64,000 nucleotides of DNA from Carposina sasakii (GCA_014607495.2 CP053159.1:2859501-2923500); one strand, 5' to 3'. Shown: positions 1 to 10,580, counted from the stretch's first letter. Numbers and translations are program-made. The notes: generated by a model not told the origin, from the sequence alone.

Positions 1-110
1 TGAAAAATAAAAATGTGATTTCGAGTTTCAAATTTTGGAAATAGGTTCTCTATAGTGGGCTATTTATACAGCTTTTCGCTTAACATACCCTTTCTGTTAC
101 ACCCTGTATA
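1..110. repeat. fragment of dispersed element ending in CACCCTGTATA
   Basis: The stretch holding TATAGTGGGCTATTT, CTTTTCGCTTAA and the end CACCCTGTATA is repeated in degraded form at 30830-30915. The CACCCTGTATA end resembles the ends of the small inverted-repeat elements elsewhere in the window. It is probably the 3' part of a non-autonomous DNA transposon whose other end lies outside the window. Confidence 0.35.
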
Positions 111-490
111 GACAGGTACAGTTCTGAGTTCACTGCTTTAAGCTATCCAATTATTCTACGGGAATTTCTTTATCAAGTTCGATATATACATCAGTTTATA
201 CAATAATGTGTGTGGCTTAGTCAATGAGTTATTTGTAATCATCGGCCTTAGGTAATAAAATTATACTTCGGAAGTGCCTGATTGTATAATGTAGCAAATA
301 TGTAAGAAAGCGCATTGTATCAAATGAGTGGAACGTGGGCTCACTGATGTAGAGTACGTTTCACCATAACATAGTTTCTTTGATTGATGGTATTTTTTAC
401 TATGTGTATAACATTATTTGAACTACTGCATACAAACAATGTTAGTGCGGAAATTAGGCATACGAGTTATTCGATGTAACAACTTAATTG

Positions 491-618
491 CGAAATACTA
501 AAGATCGAATAACGGAAGTGCGATTTCATGAAATTGCGAATAACCAAAGAGCGACATAACTGAAGCTCGAATAACTGAAGTTCGACGTAAGACCGAATAA
601 CGGAAGCGAAATTATCTG
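491..618. repeat. degenerate 15-16 bp tandem repeat
   Basis: A unit of the form CGAATAACKGAAGNN recurs with starts at 491, 506, 521, 537, 552, 568, 583, 594 and 607. The spacing is mostly 15 or 16 bases and shortens to 11-13 at the end. Units are diverged, so this is an old minisatellite. It lies 0.7 kb beyond the poly(A) signal of the histidine-rich gene. Confidence 0.6.
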
Positions 619-1317
619 TAAATGTAACTAGCTTGCCAACATTTTTGTCTATGAAACGGGCTGTACGCTAAGTCGACAAATGAGTTTTAAATTTAAAACG
701 TTCGTGTTTAAGTTAAACGAACAAACTCACATAATGGCCTGATAATGACATAAAAATGTTCGGTGAAATCGTTATTGCGACGGGTTCAACTAAAATTCTT
801 ATAAGCTAATAAGTTTATTCTACAAAACGATAGGCTAAATTTTACTTGAACGCCTCTTTAAACATAGACATCTACAACATTGCTGCAATCTGGCAATAGA
901 ATACAAACAAATAATATATCTTTTCTCTTATTACTTTAGGTAGATACGTATTGACAACTTAATGCCGTTAATAATTAAAAAATATTGTGCTTCAATAATT
1001 GAAATATGACCTAGGTTATATTTAGATTGCTTTAATATTGCTGTTATTACAAGAGCTACAATAATTCATACCACTTTTCAGTCTAAACGAGCTGAAGTGA
1101 TGACCTTCACCATACCTTCACCTGATGCTGCAGCCAGGGTAGCCTTAGACTTAGGCTTATCGCAATGTTACTGTCGTAATATCAACATGACATTGTAACG
1201 AAACTCTCTCTTAATTTTTATTAGGTACATACCTTAGATTTTTACCAATAATTGCGTAGGTTTGTACAGGGCTGATGTAAAGGTAAGGTTAATGAAAAAA
1301 ATATTTTAAATAACAAT
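619..1317. other. non-coding AT-rich spacer
   Basis: No open frame, RNA gene or recognisable repeat was seen here. It is the 3' flank of the histidine-rich gene. Confidence 0.5.
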
Positions 1318-1323
1318 TTTATT
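1318..1323 (-). terminator. poly(A) signal AATAAA of the histidine-rich gene
   Basis: AATAAA on the minus strand lies 85 bases past the stop codon at 1409-1411, a normal distance for a short insect 3' UTR. No other canonical signal was seen between it and the stop. Confidence 0.6.
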
Positions 1324-1408
1324 CTTAGATAATTTAAACATTATAAAATACCCGTAACAAATATAACAAAAATTGTACAATATAATATCACAGTTCACTT
1401 TGTTGAGA

Positions 1409-2131
1409 TCAGTGCTTGCCATGGTGGAAGCCCCACTCCTTGTGGTCCTTGTGACCACCCTTCTTGCCATGGTCATGGTGGTGGTGATGATGCTCCTCAT
1501 GACCATGATGGCCTTTATGACCTTTATGATCTTCGTCATAATGGTGCTTATCGTGATGACCTTTCTTCCCATGATGATGCTCGTGATGGCCGTGGTGGTG
1601 ATGACCGCCCTTCTTGTGGTGACCGCCATGCTCGTCGTGGTGTCCATGATGGTGACCATGCTTGTGGTGCTTGCCGCTATGATGATGATCATCGTAGAAG
1701 TGATGATCCTTGTGGTAGTGGTCTTTGTGGTACTTTTTGTGGTAGCCGTCCGTCTTCTCTCCCTTGTCGTGGTGCTTGTGATGGCCGTGCTTGCCTCCTT
1801 TGTGGTGGTGGCCGTGTTCGTGATGGTGACCGTGATGGTCATGCTCATCGTGGTGTTTCTTGTGATGGCCGCCATGCTCATGGTGGTGGCCAGCGTGGTG
1901 GTGCTTGCCGTGGTCTTCATGATGACCTTTGTGGTGGTGATGATGTCCTTTATGTCCTTTGTGTCCCTTTTCACCATGCTCGTGGTGGTGGTGCTCGTGG
2001 TGCTCCTTGCCGCCGCCCTCCTCGTGGTGGTGGGACTTGCCGCTGGCGGCGGGGACCAGGTCCTGCACCTCTTCCTCCCTGGCGTAGGCCACCGCCAGGC
2101 AGAGCAGGCCCAGTGCTAGTACCAACCTCAT
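1409..2131 (-). CDS. secreted histidine-rich protein (His/Lys/Gly/Asp-rich)
   Basis: Single-exon protein of 240 residues. Residues 1-17 form a signal peptide (MRLVLALG start, hydrophobic core, likely cleavage after AYA before REEE). A short acidic segment follows, then from about residue 34 an almost uninterrupted histidine/lysine/glycine/aspartate region; by eye about 96 of 240 residues are His, in runs of 2-6. A tyrosine-containing segment (GYHKKYHKDHYHKDHHFYDD) sits near residues 129-148. The composition resembles insect secreted 'histidine-rich glycoprotein-like' proteins, perhaps the family Pfam calls DUF4779, but I cannot confirm a domain. Metal binding or a cuticle or extracellular-matrix role is inferred from composition only. 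The start is fixed by the signal peptide and by a TATA box 35 bases upstream. Because the codons are largely CAY, GGY and AAR, the antisense strand and another frame are also open; these are shadows. Confidence 0.88.
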   Translation of the reverse strand: MRLVLALGLLCLAVAYAREEEVQDLVPAASGKSHHHEEGGGKEHHEHHHHEHGEKGHKGHKGHHHHHKGHHEDHGKHHHAGHHHEHGGHHKKHHDEHDHHGHHHEHGHHHKGGKHGHHKHHDKGEKTDGYHKKYHKDHYHKDHHFYDDHHHSGKHHKHGHHHGHHDEHGGHHKKGGHHHHGHHEHHHGKKGHHDKHHYDEDHKGHKGHHGHEEHHHHHHDHGKKGGHKDHKEWGFHHGKH

Positions 2132-2165
2132 TGTGAGCTGTGTGATGGTAATTGGCCATTATCAG

Positions 2166-2173
2166 TATTTATA
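2166..2173 (-). promoter_or_regulatory. TATA box of the histidine-rich gene
   Basis: TATAAATA on the minus strand. A start site near CATCACA (2141-2147) would lie about 30 bases downstream, giving a 5' UTR of only 10-15 bases before the ATG at 2131. A strong TATA and a very short leader are typical of highly expressed insect secretory or cuticle genes. Confidence 0.65.
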
Positions 2174-2520
2174 GTGGTTGGTGAGGAAAGCGTGGTGCAA
2201 TTTGCATGCGCAAGACAAGCTGCGCCTGCGCTGGCGCTGGCCCGCTCGAGCGTTACAGTTTGACAAACCTCGCTGTTGTCACCAATGGTGCAGGATTTCA
2301 GTAATATATCGGTTTCGAATTTGTTTAATTAATTTGGTCGAAAATGAATCGCGTTTGCTATTGCTTCTAATATATCTATATATTGAATTCAGCGTATGAT
2401 AAATTATGTATGCTTTATTGGAAAATAAAATATAAATTTTATAAACCAATTAAATGTAATCTCAAATATTTATTTTATTTTATTTATATTGTAACCTTGG
2501 ACTCCTATGTTCACGCGGGC
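2174..2520. other. upstream flank of the histidine-rich gene
   Basis: GC-rich for the first 80 bases (alternating GCGC-type sequence near 2205-2250), then AT-rich. It probably contains proximal regulatory sequence, but no specific site can be named. Confidence 0.35.
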
Positions 2521-2735
2521 CTTCACTAGAATACATCAGCTGCATCTCCTTCCGTGCATGTCGCAAGAGCCAACTGAGGAACTCAGGGGCTCGCTTGAGG
2601 GTTCAAGCGGATGAGCTAGCAATTTGTCATTGATGTTTTACATCTGGCCCCGCTATGCTGAATGAAGCAATAGGATCTCCTTTGTAATCCTGCAGTTTTG
2701 GCTACCCCATTCTGGAAACGCATCTATGTGCTTTT
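2521..2735 (+). mobile_element. SINE-like repeat, head module (family A)
   Basis: Contains ACATCAGCTGCATCTCCTTC, a CATGTCG motif, a GCGGATGAGCTAGCAAYTTGTC type core and GGATCTCCTTTGTAATCCTG. The same order recurs at 27245-27400, 33445-33625 and, inverted, at 44735-44935. The modules match SINE-like repeats common in lepidopteran genomes. No target-site duplication was identified. Confidence 0.65.
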
Positions 2736-2867
2736 GCTTTTTTTGCCTTTTGTTTACCTTTTGCTCAATTGATCTTAGTACATACCCGTATTAGCATTTC
2801 ACCTCTTACTGCGATGATTGTAGACATTTTTCGTTTGTAGTTGGTCTTACTCTTCATAATTTTTATA

Positions 2868-3105
2868 CATATACTCATACATATAATCACGCCTTTATCC
2901 CTTACGGGGCAGGCAGGGCACCAAGGGCCGATGGAACCACATGGTGCTACTTCTGACTAATTTTGAGGGTATAGTTGAGATGAACAAGTTCGGTTAGTAG
3001 TGACGGGTGGTCAGCCCATCGCCTACAAAACACCAAGACCCTCTTGTCCCTCTACTGACTTGTACAGTATGCCCGGGAAGAGAAGCAGCTGTAGTATTAT
3101 ACGTT
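2868..3105 (-). mobile_element. SINE-like repeat, nearly full copy (family A/B)
   Basis: Read on the minus strand this runs from a head (GTACAAGTCAGTAGAGGG) through GTAGGCGATGGGCTGACC to the tail CCCCGTAAGGGATAAAGGCG and ATGTATG repeats. The tail recurs at 6951-7012, 17390-17525, 24925-25012 and 14870-15003. The copy links the head module of family A and the tail module of family B into one element. Confidence 0.65.
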
Positions 3106-4109
3106 TTTTTTCACTCCCAGACCAGCATAGAAGTAGGTATCATTTCATCATCACATAAATATGTTTCAATAAACATTATTGTTTTCCTTTACCAGTTGTT
3201 AATAGGTTTAGTTACTTTATAGAATATATTCTACCTATACATACCTTGGGTGATAAAACCTCTTAGTATTAAGTTGTATCACAAAGTTTATGCAGATATT
3301 CTTCATTACTAATTGCCAATGAATAATATATAAAAATAATGAAATTAACTCTCACAGTATTGTAGTGGAGAGTTTCTTCACTACTTCATTATCATACTGA
3401 CTGATACAGAGCTCTACATCTGACACAAGTACTGCAACAGGTGGTTTGTTTGGAACAATCGTTGGTCACGTCTAACGTATTTTCCTTTGAGACCCACATA
3501 AGGTAATTATCATAAGTTATTCGTCTATTGTAAAAGAGGAATACATATTCCTGAAATTATGCATAGGTGAGGACGTGGTGCAGAAGGGCGTATGTTGAAC
3601 TACTAGCTATTTATTGGAATATATTAGCAAGAAACCGAAAAGACGGTAACTAATAAGAATTTCATCTGAACTATTAATTATACCGCTATAAAATGTTTGT
3701 TTCAATCCTATATATATATAGTTTTTTTTTAATAAATAGGTACAGTTAGGTCTCCCACGACAAGTCACTTTTTGCTAAGATATTTTCTCCCCAACTTTAT
3801 ATTAAATATCTCATTCCTCTCTTCATAAATATTATTTAAAATATATTTATAAGTGGTGGTAAATAATTCATTAAAATTACATTTTATTTGTATAAAATAG
3901 CACTACATATATAATAAACATGAACACTGGAACAACACAATACATTCATTATAGAGAGCTTAAATGCTTACCTTTTTAATATATTAATACCAATAAATAA
4001 AAAAATTTTTTTTATAATATAGCTTTTTCATTGTTAGTCAATTCACAATTTAGCACACAATGTATAATTCGTTAAATAAATTTTAACGATTTACATTAGC
4101 ATTAAGTTA
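3106..4109. other. non-coding AT-rich spacer
   Basis: No gene, RNA or clear repeat was seen. It contains A/T homopolymers and short TATATA runs. Confidence 0.45.
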
Positions 4110-4437
4110 TATACAGGATGATTTTTGGTCGTCAACGTTCCCAAATACTACGGAATCTCCTCATTAACACAATCATTTTTCTCCATGGAAGCGTACCTGG
4201 GAAGCGTCTGGTTTTCAAGATATTAGGGTCCAAATTTAAGCACATAGACGCGCGTAGCAAGATTTTTTTCACGGGAAATAATTAATATCTGTCTACAAAA
4301 AAACTAACATAAACACTGGAAACTTCAGAAAAATTTACATCGTTTCCTAGCATTTTATTTTGGCATGAACTTACTTTATTTGATGTATAGAGTACGTACC
4401 CTTCGTTAAGGGTGGCAACGAAAAAACACCCTGTATA
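4110..4437 (+). mobile_element. MITE-like element with TATACAGGRTG termini (family C)
   Basis: This 328-bp element starts TATACAGGATGATTTTTGG and ends, read inverted, TATACAGGGTGTTTTTTCG; about 20 of 25 terminal bases match. Related copies lie at 22086-22439, 27735-28072 and (minus, interrupted) 12415-13411. All share TTCTCCATGGAAGC, ATATTAGGGTCCAAA and ATAATTAATATCTGTCTA. It encodes no protein. The class is a non-autonomous DNA transposon; the superfamily is not determined. Confidence 0.75.
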
Positions 4438-4628
4438 GTTAATAATCAAACTTTTCCATTTTACTAAATACATAAACTTTAATTAGTACATCTACCATTA
4501 GTTCGCGGAATATTATATTCCGTGCATGAGTTAGATGTAGTTTCTAGTATACATAGAGTCGCCTTTGACATCTGTTATTATTTTATGACAAAAAGTACAT
4601 TTAATCTGTAACCACTAAAGACGTTGTA
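4438..4628. other. short AT-rich spacer
   Basis: Nothing recognisable between the MITE and the Helitron. Confidence 0.4.
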
Positions 4629-4824
4629 TCTATTTTTTTTAAATGAAATATATAAAAATGAATCGCGAATTTCGAGGAACGGCTGAATCGATTTCGATAA
4701 TTCTTTTTTTAGAATATACCTTGAAGTACGAGTACGAGGATGGTTCTTACGGAAAGATTTTTTTTTACGACTTTGTCCACGTGAAAGGACATTACACCCG
4801 CGCAAAGCCGGGGCGGATCCCTAG
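4629..4824 (+). mobile_element. short non-autonomous Helitron
   Basis: Begins TC after an A and ends CTAG before a T, the exact Helitron insertion signature, spanning 196 bp. The interior holds AACGGCTGAATCGATTTCG and GCGCAAAGCCGGGGCGGA, typical of a short lepidopteran Helitron-like repeat. It has no coding capacity. It lies 0.2 kb past the likely P450 poly(A) site. Confidence 0.65.
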
Positions 4825-5022
4825 TTTAAATAAAAATTGATATTTTAATGGACCATAGAATGTTAAATCATGTTAGACCTGCATGCAGATTAGAGCCTCT
4901 AGACATCTATTCGTCTGTTAATGAAAACATTGTAAGTAAGTAATTGAAAAATGTATCGGTTTGATATTATAATATAACCTAACAAAATATAATAGTCTTA
5001 ATACCATATTTTTTTATTAGCG

Positions 5023-5028
5023 TTTCCA
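5023..5028 (-). terminator. candidate poly(A) signal of the P450 gene
   Basis: AATAAA on the minus strand, about 240 bases beyond the P450 stop codon. It is the first clear canonical signal in the sequence I read downstream of exon 2. Confidence 0.4.
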
Positions 5029-5266
5029 CGAACAAAATGCCACTTATCTTAGGGCCCATAAGGAAAATAAAATTTGGAAACATTTTATAGAAACTCCGTT
5101 ACTACAAACCAATATAACTAAACTAGAAGAGAGCTTTAATAGTGAAATATATTTCTCTTTCTCATAAATTACCTAAATAAAATAAAAAAACTTAATATTA
5201 TAACAACCTCAAACCTTATCTAGAGATATTTGTCTCACTTATTCGTACTAACAATTTGAACTAGAA

Positions 5267-5436
5267 CTACTTCGCTATGGGGTTGAATTTGAGCCAAAGG
5301 TCCTGGGTTACAATCCTGCTGAAGTTGAGGTCAGTGACGGGAAGCTGACGAGGTGTCTTGCTTGATGTCTTGATCTCGTAATCTTGAAGAATTGCTTTTG
5401 TCACGTTGCGTATGATTTGGAGTCCCAAACGCTCGC
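5267..5436 (-). CDS. cytochrome P450, exon 2 (C-terminal 55 residues)
   Basis: Terminal exon of the P450 whose first exon is 15056-16277; the coding join is complement(5267-5436, 15056-16277). A pyrimidine-rich acceptor (TTTCTTTTATTCCAG) precedes the exon. Joined in phase 1 it completes the glycine of the haem signature and continues GERLGLQIIRNVTKAILQDY, the L-helix that follows the cysteine in all P450s. It then runs through a proline-containing beta region and ends ...WLKFNPIAK and TAG at 5267-5269. The 55 residues after the Cys-Ile-Gly are the normal tail length. It is identified from splice phase and fit to the family, not from an alignment program. The exon lies 9.6 kb from exon 1, so it is easily missed and the gene could be miscalled as truncated. 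Confidence 0.85.
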
Positions 5437-6544
5437 CTGGAATAAAAGAAACAGTAAAATTATACCTTCTACTATATAATAGTATAGTTAGTTATAGTAC
5501 ATATTGGGTACATTGTATGTCCTCAGCAATGGTAACGAATTCACCTAAATTCCCTTTATTCACAGCTGTTCCATTGATAAAATTTGACAATAGAAGTTTC
5601 TAGACTTTAATAGAGTATGAGATACTCTTACATTCAATCCGTGTCAATCTTGCAATAATGTGATTATATTATACCTATACATAAACCACAAAGTATTCGT
5701 TGAAATCTCACACCACCTTTCATGACAAATTGTATGAAAGGTGAAGCAACACTTCGTCATATTACCTACGTAAGTACCTGCGTGTACCTATAAAAAACTA
5801 AAACTATTATTTTCGGTATTACAAATTTAAAGAGTCGCTGGCGAAGGCTAGTCTTTCATGCAAACGATTATTCAAAAATATTCAAATCGAACATAGCAAA
5901 CTTTATTGCACAAGACTATAAAACAAGAATATTCAAAACGAATTGTTCTTATTCATAACCTATTTAGTCGTAAATTTAAGTATGATATTTGCATATTTTT
6001 TAAGTGTTAGTTTCGTTAAAATTTACGGATGCTTTTGTGGTTATAGGCCAGTGACCCCTTCAACCGGACAAGTACCGTTCACGATTTCTCCACTTGTAAC
6101 TTTGAGTTTATAAAAAAGCTTCAGTTGATTGCCTCTCATTAGTGAGTAAATAAATAAATAAAAAAATTATGTCTAATGTCCAGAGACATTAGGTCTGTTT
6201 TTGTCCAGCGCGTGACAAATACGAAGATCGAAAACGGGTACCTAATTGACAATAAAATTTCTTTTTTTGATTGATTGTACATTTGTATAAAACAAGATTT
6301 ATTTATTTAACTTGTATGTCCGTTATTTGACATGTTTTACTACTTTTGGATACATAACTAATTCCGGTAATATACACTTTAAAAAATAATACTCATTGGG
6401 CAATAATCTTTCACAAGGATCGTGATCAGATTCGTGATCAGACCCGAAAAACGTATCGAGGAGTAATAGGTTATTTAGAATAAGCGCCACTATGGCTGAT
6501 ATTGAGTTATATATAATAATATTTTTATACAATTAATTAGGATT

Positions 6545-6872
6545 CGAGATATCACGGGGTATAATACAATTTTTTACAATTAGTTAGACAAACATTTGAC
6601 CGCCATCGTGCCCGATGTTAAGCAAGATGCGGCCTAGGGTGGTACATGTTTGCCTAGAAAGTGCCTATTCACTCTAGCTTTGAAGAGACCAATGTTGTAG
6701 TGCTCGGGAAATACATCGGCAGGAAGTGCATTCCACTCCTTAGCCGTTCGCATTACAAACGAGTTAGCATAACGTTTGGTGCGGATGGGTGGGATATCAA
6801 CAACATAAGGGTGATACGCTAGTCTGCGTCTAGTATCTCGATGGTGAAAAGGGGCTGGTGGATATTCAATAA
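6545..6872 (-). pseudogene. C-terminal remnant of a non-LTR retrotransposon reverse transcriptase
   Basis: Codons from 6872 down to the TAG at 6634-6636 read ...RTKRYANSFVMRTAKEWNAL-PADVFPEHYNIGLFKARVNRHFLG. This is the conserved tail of LINE ORF2 proteins (R-x-x-x-Y-x-x-S-F...W-N-x-L-P...F-K-x-R-V-N). Only this tail survives; the catalytic domain is absent. About 90 bases of likely 3' UTR follow. The open frame continues upstream into an adjoining Helitron end, so its first 25 or so residues are not part of the LINE. Confidence 0.7.
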
Positions 6873-6950
6873 CTAGTGGACGCCCGCGACTCCGTCCGCG
6901 TGGACTGCAGACAAAACAGAATGTCAAAATTATCCGGGATAAAATAATAT
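6873..6950 (-). mobile_element. Helitron 3' end fragment
   Basis: The minus strand ends ...GACGGAGTCGCGGGCGTCCA followed by CTAG at 6873-6876, then T, the Helitron 3' signature. It is the same terminal family as 61120-62094 and 33090-33300. The 5' part is missing. It abuts the LINE remnant exactly. Confidence 0.6.
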
Positions 6951-7012
6951 GATTCTATCGGCCCTTGGTGCTCTGCCTACCCCGTAAGGGATAAAGTCGT
7001 GATTATATGTAT
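6951..7012 (+). repeat. SINE tail fragment (family B)
   Basis: Holds CTACCCCGTAAGGGATAAAG followed by GTGATTATATGTATGTATG, the tail of the SINE at 2868-3105. The head is absent. Confidence 0.6.
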
Positions 7013-7042
7013 GTATGTATTAATTGATATTGTATTTATAGA

Positions 7043-7852
7043 CTAGCTGTTGCCCGCGACTTCGTCCGCGTCAACAAACAGAATAAAATATTTTAAAGTA
7101 CTTCTGCGTAAATTATATTTTTTGTTTTATTTTCTTGTGGCAGAAGAACATACTGATTTTCTCCGCAACCCGATCTTGACAACGCGACATATAATTGGCC
7201 GTGTGAAAAGCAGTCTTGACGTAAGTCAATTCCAACGTGTTTAAACGTTTGCCCCTGTGATTTATTAATTGTTACAGCAAAAGATAACTTAACAGGGAAT
7301 TGAATTCTTTTAAAATGTTGAATAACTTTTCCTAAGACGGTATTTTCATATCTCTCAAAATTTAGCTGGGCTATTAAGGGTTCTGCATCAGGTTATCTAG
7401 CCTTCAATTTTATTACGTTATTAGAAAGTGCTTATCATGCTGAGCAACTTTTCCTAAGACGGTATTTTCATATCTCTCAAAGTTTAGCTGGGCTGCTAAG
7501 GGTTCTGCATCAGGCAGTCTAGACCTTCAAATTTTTCTTTCATATCATTTCTACGTCATTTTATTCTTTCATACATATTTTTTGGATAACTTGAACCGTT
7601 TACGCAGCGCACGCAACGGAAGTCTCCAAAGTTGAATAATTTTCCCCGTTTTTTCCACATTTTTCTCTTATTCTTCGTCCCTATTGGTCGCACTGTGATG
7701 ATATATAGCCTAAAGCCTTCCTCGATAAATGGACTATCCAACACAAAAAGAATTTTTTAATTCGACCCAGTAGTTCCGGAGATTAGCGCGTTCAATCAAA
7801 CAAACAAACAAACAAACAAACAAACTCTTCAGCTTTATAATATTAGTATAGA
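7043..7852 (-). mobile_element. complete non-autonomous Helitron, 810 bp
   Basis: On the minus strand it starts TCTATACTAATATTATAAAG after A and ends CTAG before T. The 3' subterminal ACGCGGACGAAGTCGCGGGC can form a short hairpin. The 5' end is followed by a (TTTG)n tract. Inside, a segment containing CCTAAGACGGTATTTTCATA occurs twice, 122 bases apart (from 7331 and 7453), a small internal tandem duplication. It has no Rep/helicase coding. It lies in the P450 intron. Confidence 0.8.
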
Positions 7853-8605
7853 TAAGTACCTTAATGCACATCCCCAATGTGGACTTGGGTGGCCATATTT
7901 ATATTATATAAACGACCTCTAATGAAAGTAATTGGCGACCCCTGATTTACTGACAACTTTAATAATAGTGGGATACCTGAGGTAAATCCACTCTTCTATT
8001 TGAAAGTCATATGGTCTCGCCTTTAAATTTTTAATATTCATTCGGGTTATTTCGCAATTAACGATTAAAAACCAGCAGCTCATTAATAGCATAAAAACTA
8101 GTCATTATTATCATTATATAGTGTACTTTCTTTAGCTATATCACTTAAAATTTTGCTCGTTTTATTGTACAATATGAGATATCTAAGTACAAGTATAGTA
8201 TTGTATTATCTGCTATACTTAGGGTAAACTGTTTAATCAGTACGTACATAAACTTACTATTCGTTAAAAGTGTCTATCAAGGTATTGTATTTTTGACGTA
8301 TTTTGACCGTATTCTTGACTACAATCCTACTATCAAAGAACTTGTCCGTAGTTATATTAGATTAAATTTTAATCTAGCTAACTAAAAAATATAAGTGGTC
8401 CTGCCTCGCGTTTTTCGAAGATTCCTACAACCAAACAAATGAAATTTAACATTAAGTAATTAAAACTTGTTTATACCTATAGCCAATAAGTTATAGGCGA
8501 CAGAATTTGTGATTTTATTAATTTTTAATATGGGGAATTGCGTAGTAGTCACAAGTTTAGTGTTTGATTCATACATATTGATGTTATCGATATAAAAAAA
8601 AAATA

Positions 8606-8654
8606 ATAATAATGCATTACTCCTATAAATGTTATAGGAGTAATGCATTATTAT
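8606..8654. repeat. perfect 23-bp palindrome with 3-base loop
   Basis: Left arm 8606-8628 (AATGCATTACTCCTATAA core) is exactly complementary to right arm 8632-8654 with ATG between. It is a potential cruciform or hairpin in the P450 intron. The loop is too small for a normal microRNA precursor. Confidence 0.8.
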
Positions 8655-10449
8655 ATATTCAAGTATTTGAGCTCTATACTCTATCTGTCTGGAAGGAAAC
8701 TGAGTATTGTAATGATGAAGTCGGTAATATTTTGATCAACTAAATAACGTACTAATGATAAAGTCAACCAAAATGTATAATAACAAAAAATTATTATGAA
8801 TACTATTAATTATGGAGTTAAGTCAAACAAGTCTCGAGGTTACTTGTAAACCATAGAGAAATAAATCACTATGGATGTACCTACCACATAAATTATAACT
8901 TTGTAAATTAAGTATGCGCATAAAAAAATATTTTGTGTAATTTAGGTGGGCTTTACTCGAGAAAAATCTACGAAATAATTTGTATCGCCGATCGAATTGG
9001 ATACAAGTTGGTACAATTTTTGATAAAAATAACTTAACTGGCTTAAAGTAAGTGCTTAAGTAATCGTATTTATTTATTCAAGTAGAGCAACTTTCACATG
9101 TCGTTTTTCGAGAAAAGAGAAACAATATTGACCAACTATATGTAAGTATATTATAGTGTTTCCATAGTAGTAGTGTTTATACTAGCAATTTCGGTACCTA
9201 AGAAAACATTTTACTTTCTTCAATCATTGAATTGAATGATTTATTAATAGAAAAAAATAAGAAACTTATAAGAATTTAAGAAAAAAAAACCTATTAAAAA
9301 CTGCAAAAGCCGTGCCTGGCCTACGACTATGCTGGACATATCTATATGATCTATGTCAGTAATGAGACTACCACCTGCAGTCAAACCACGTAAGCAGTTT
9401 TGCAGGATATTGTAAAACAATTGTGTAATTTTAAAGTTAATAAATAATCGAGTTCATCAGAATGCTTTTTAATGTAACATCAATGTATCTAAGCGGCTTA
9501 ATATTCTAGCTAAACTAAATAAATTAATAATTGACAATAATATACGTTGTGTTGTTATTTTGATAAAAAATGCCAATTATCAAAATCAAGTTTGTTAATA
9601 TAAAACTCAACATTAAAAAAAAAAATGATTTAAAGAATAATGCAAAAAAGGAATTACTTTTTTATGTCACATTTATAATTTGCCTTGAACTCTACGGATC
9701 CACGTGCGACATTCAGTTTATGGAAGTTAAATTATTAAAATACTAAAATATTAATCATCGCTTCATTATGCATGAATTGCAGGCAACGGCGGATTTAAGG
9801 CCTCAACCTAGCACAAAGTTTATTTTCTTACGAATTTTTTTGATAATCTACCACAAATTGATGATAGCTAGCTAATCGAGATATCTGTCTATAGAATGTA
9901 CCTAAACTAGCTCAATGGACTGTTTCCAGGTCATTTCACCATAGGATCACTAGATGAACGGCATCGTTATAGTGGTCACACCTCCCACACGAATTAAACC
10001 TAACTTTACCATACGAGTCAGTGGAACTTTTAGTCGGCGTCTGCGCTTTCAGAAATATAACCATAAGCTCTTAAAGCAGGATTATTTCCATTGTGAATTC
10101 AATAATTTCCGTTTATCATAGTGGGTAAAAGATCCATACCGGGTTCCTGGCTCATCGCCTGAGAGAACTAAGCAGATTAGACAATTAACGAGAAATCTTC
10201 TAGGTGACCAAAGCTCCACGTTCCATCTTTTTAAATCAAGATTAAACCGATATTAAGTGGAATTTTTGTGTTAAAAATTAAATAGGTAGGTATCATATCT
10301 AGATAAACTGAGTAACTAATTGGACCGGTTTTACCTGCTGGGTCAATCACCGAAAGGATGTTTTCCCGTAATATTTTTTTTCCTTTCCATGCTATTTAAA
10401 TTAAGTTTGATAAATCAAAGTATAATGCAGGCTATACACACGAGTTACA

Positions 10450-10580
10450 TATTCTTTATTCTTTATTGTACACATACATTTTATATGGAAAAACATTTTA
10501 CATTGACAATGTACAAAGACGTGCTTATCCCTATAAGAGATTTCTTCCAGCAAACCACTTGTGATAGCGAAAGTTGGGTG
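10450..10580 (-). mobile_element. LINE 3' UTR fragment
   Basis: The minus strand reads GTTTGCTGGAAGAAATCTCT, GGGATAAG, TTGTACATTGT and GTACAATAAAGAATAAAG. It resembles the conserved 3' end of abundant lepidopteran LINEs (the CTGGAAGAGAT...GCGATAAG type). A degraded form is at about 24565-24600. No coding part remains. Confidence 0.5.

Noticed and set aside
1306..1977. 223-codon Thr/Ile/Met-rich minus-strand frame
   Set aside because: Same strand, shifted frame of the histidine-rich gene; ACC/ACG/ATC codons arise from the CAC repeats.
1373..2119. 248-codon plus-strand frame rich in Val, Met and Leu
   Set aside because: It is the antisense of the histidine-rich gene; the complement of CAY and GGY codons reads as Val/Met/Leu. 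The opposite strand has signal peptide, TATA box and poly(A) signal.
7801..7825. (CAAA)n microsatellite as an independent feature
   Set aside because: It is the 5'-subterminal (TTTG)n tract of the Helitron, present in related copies at 54425 and 59137.
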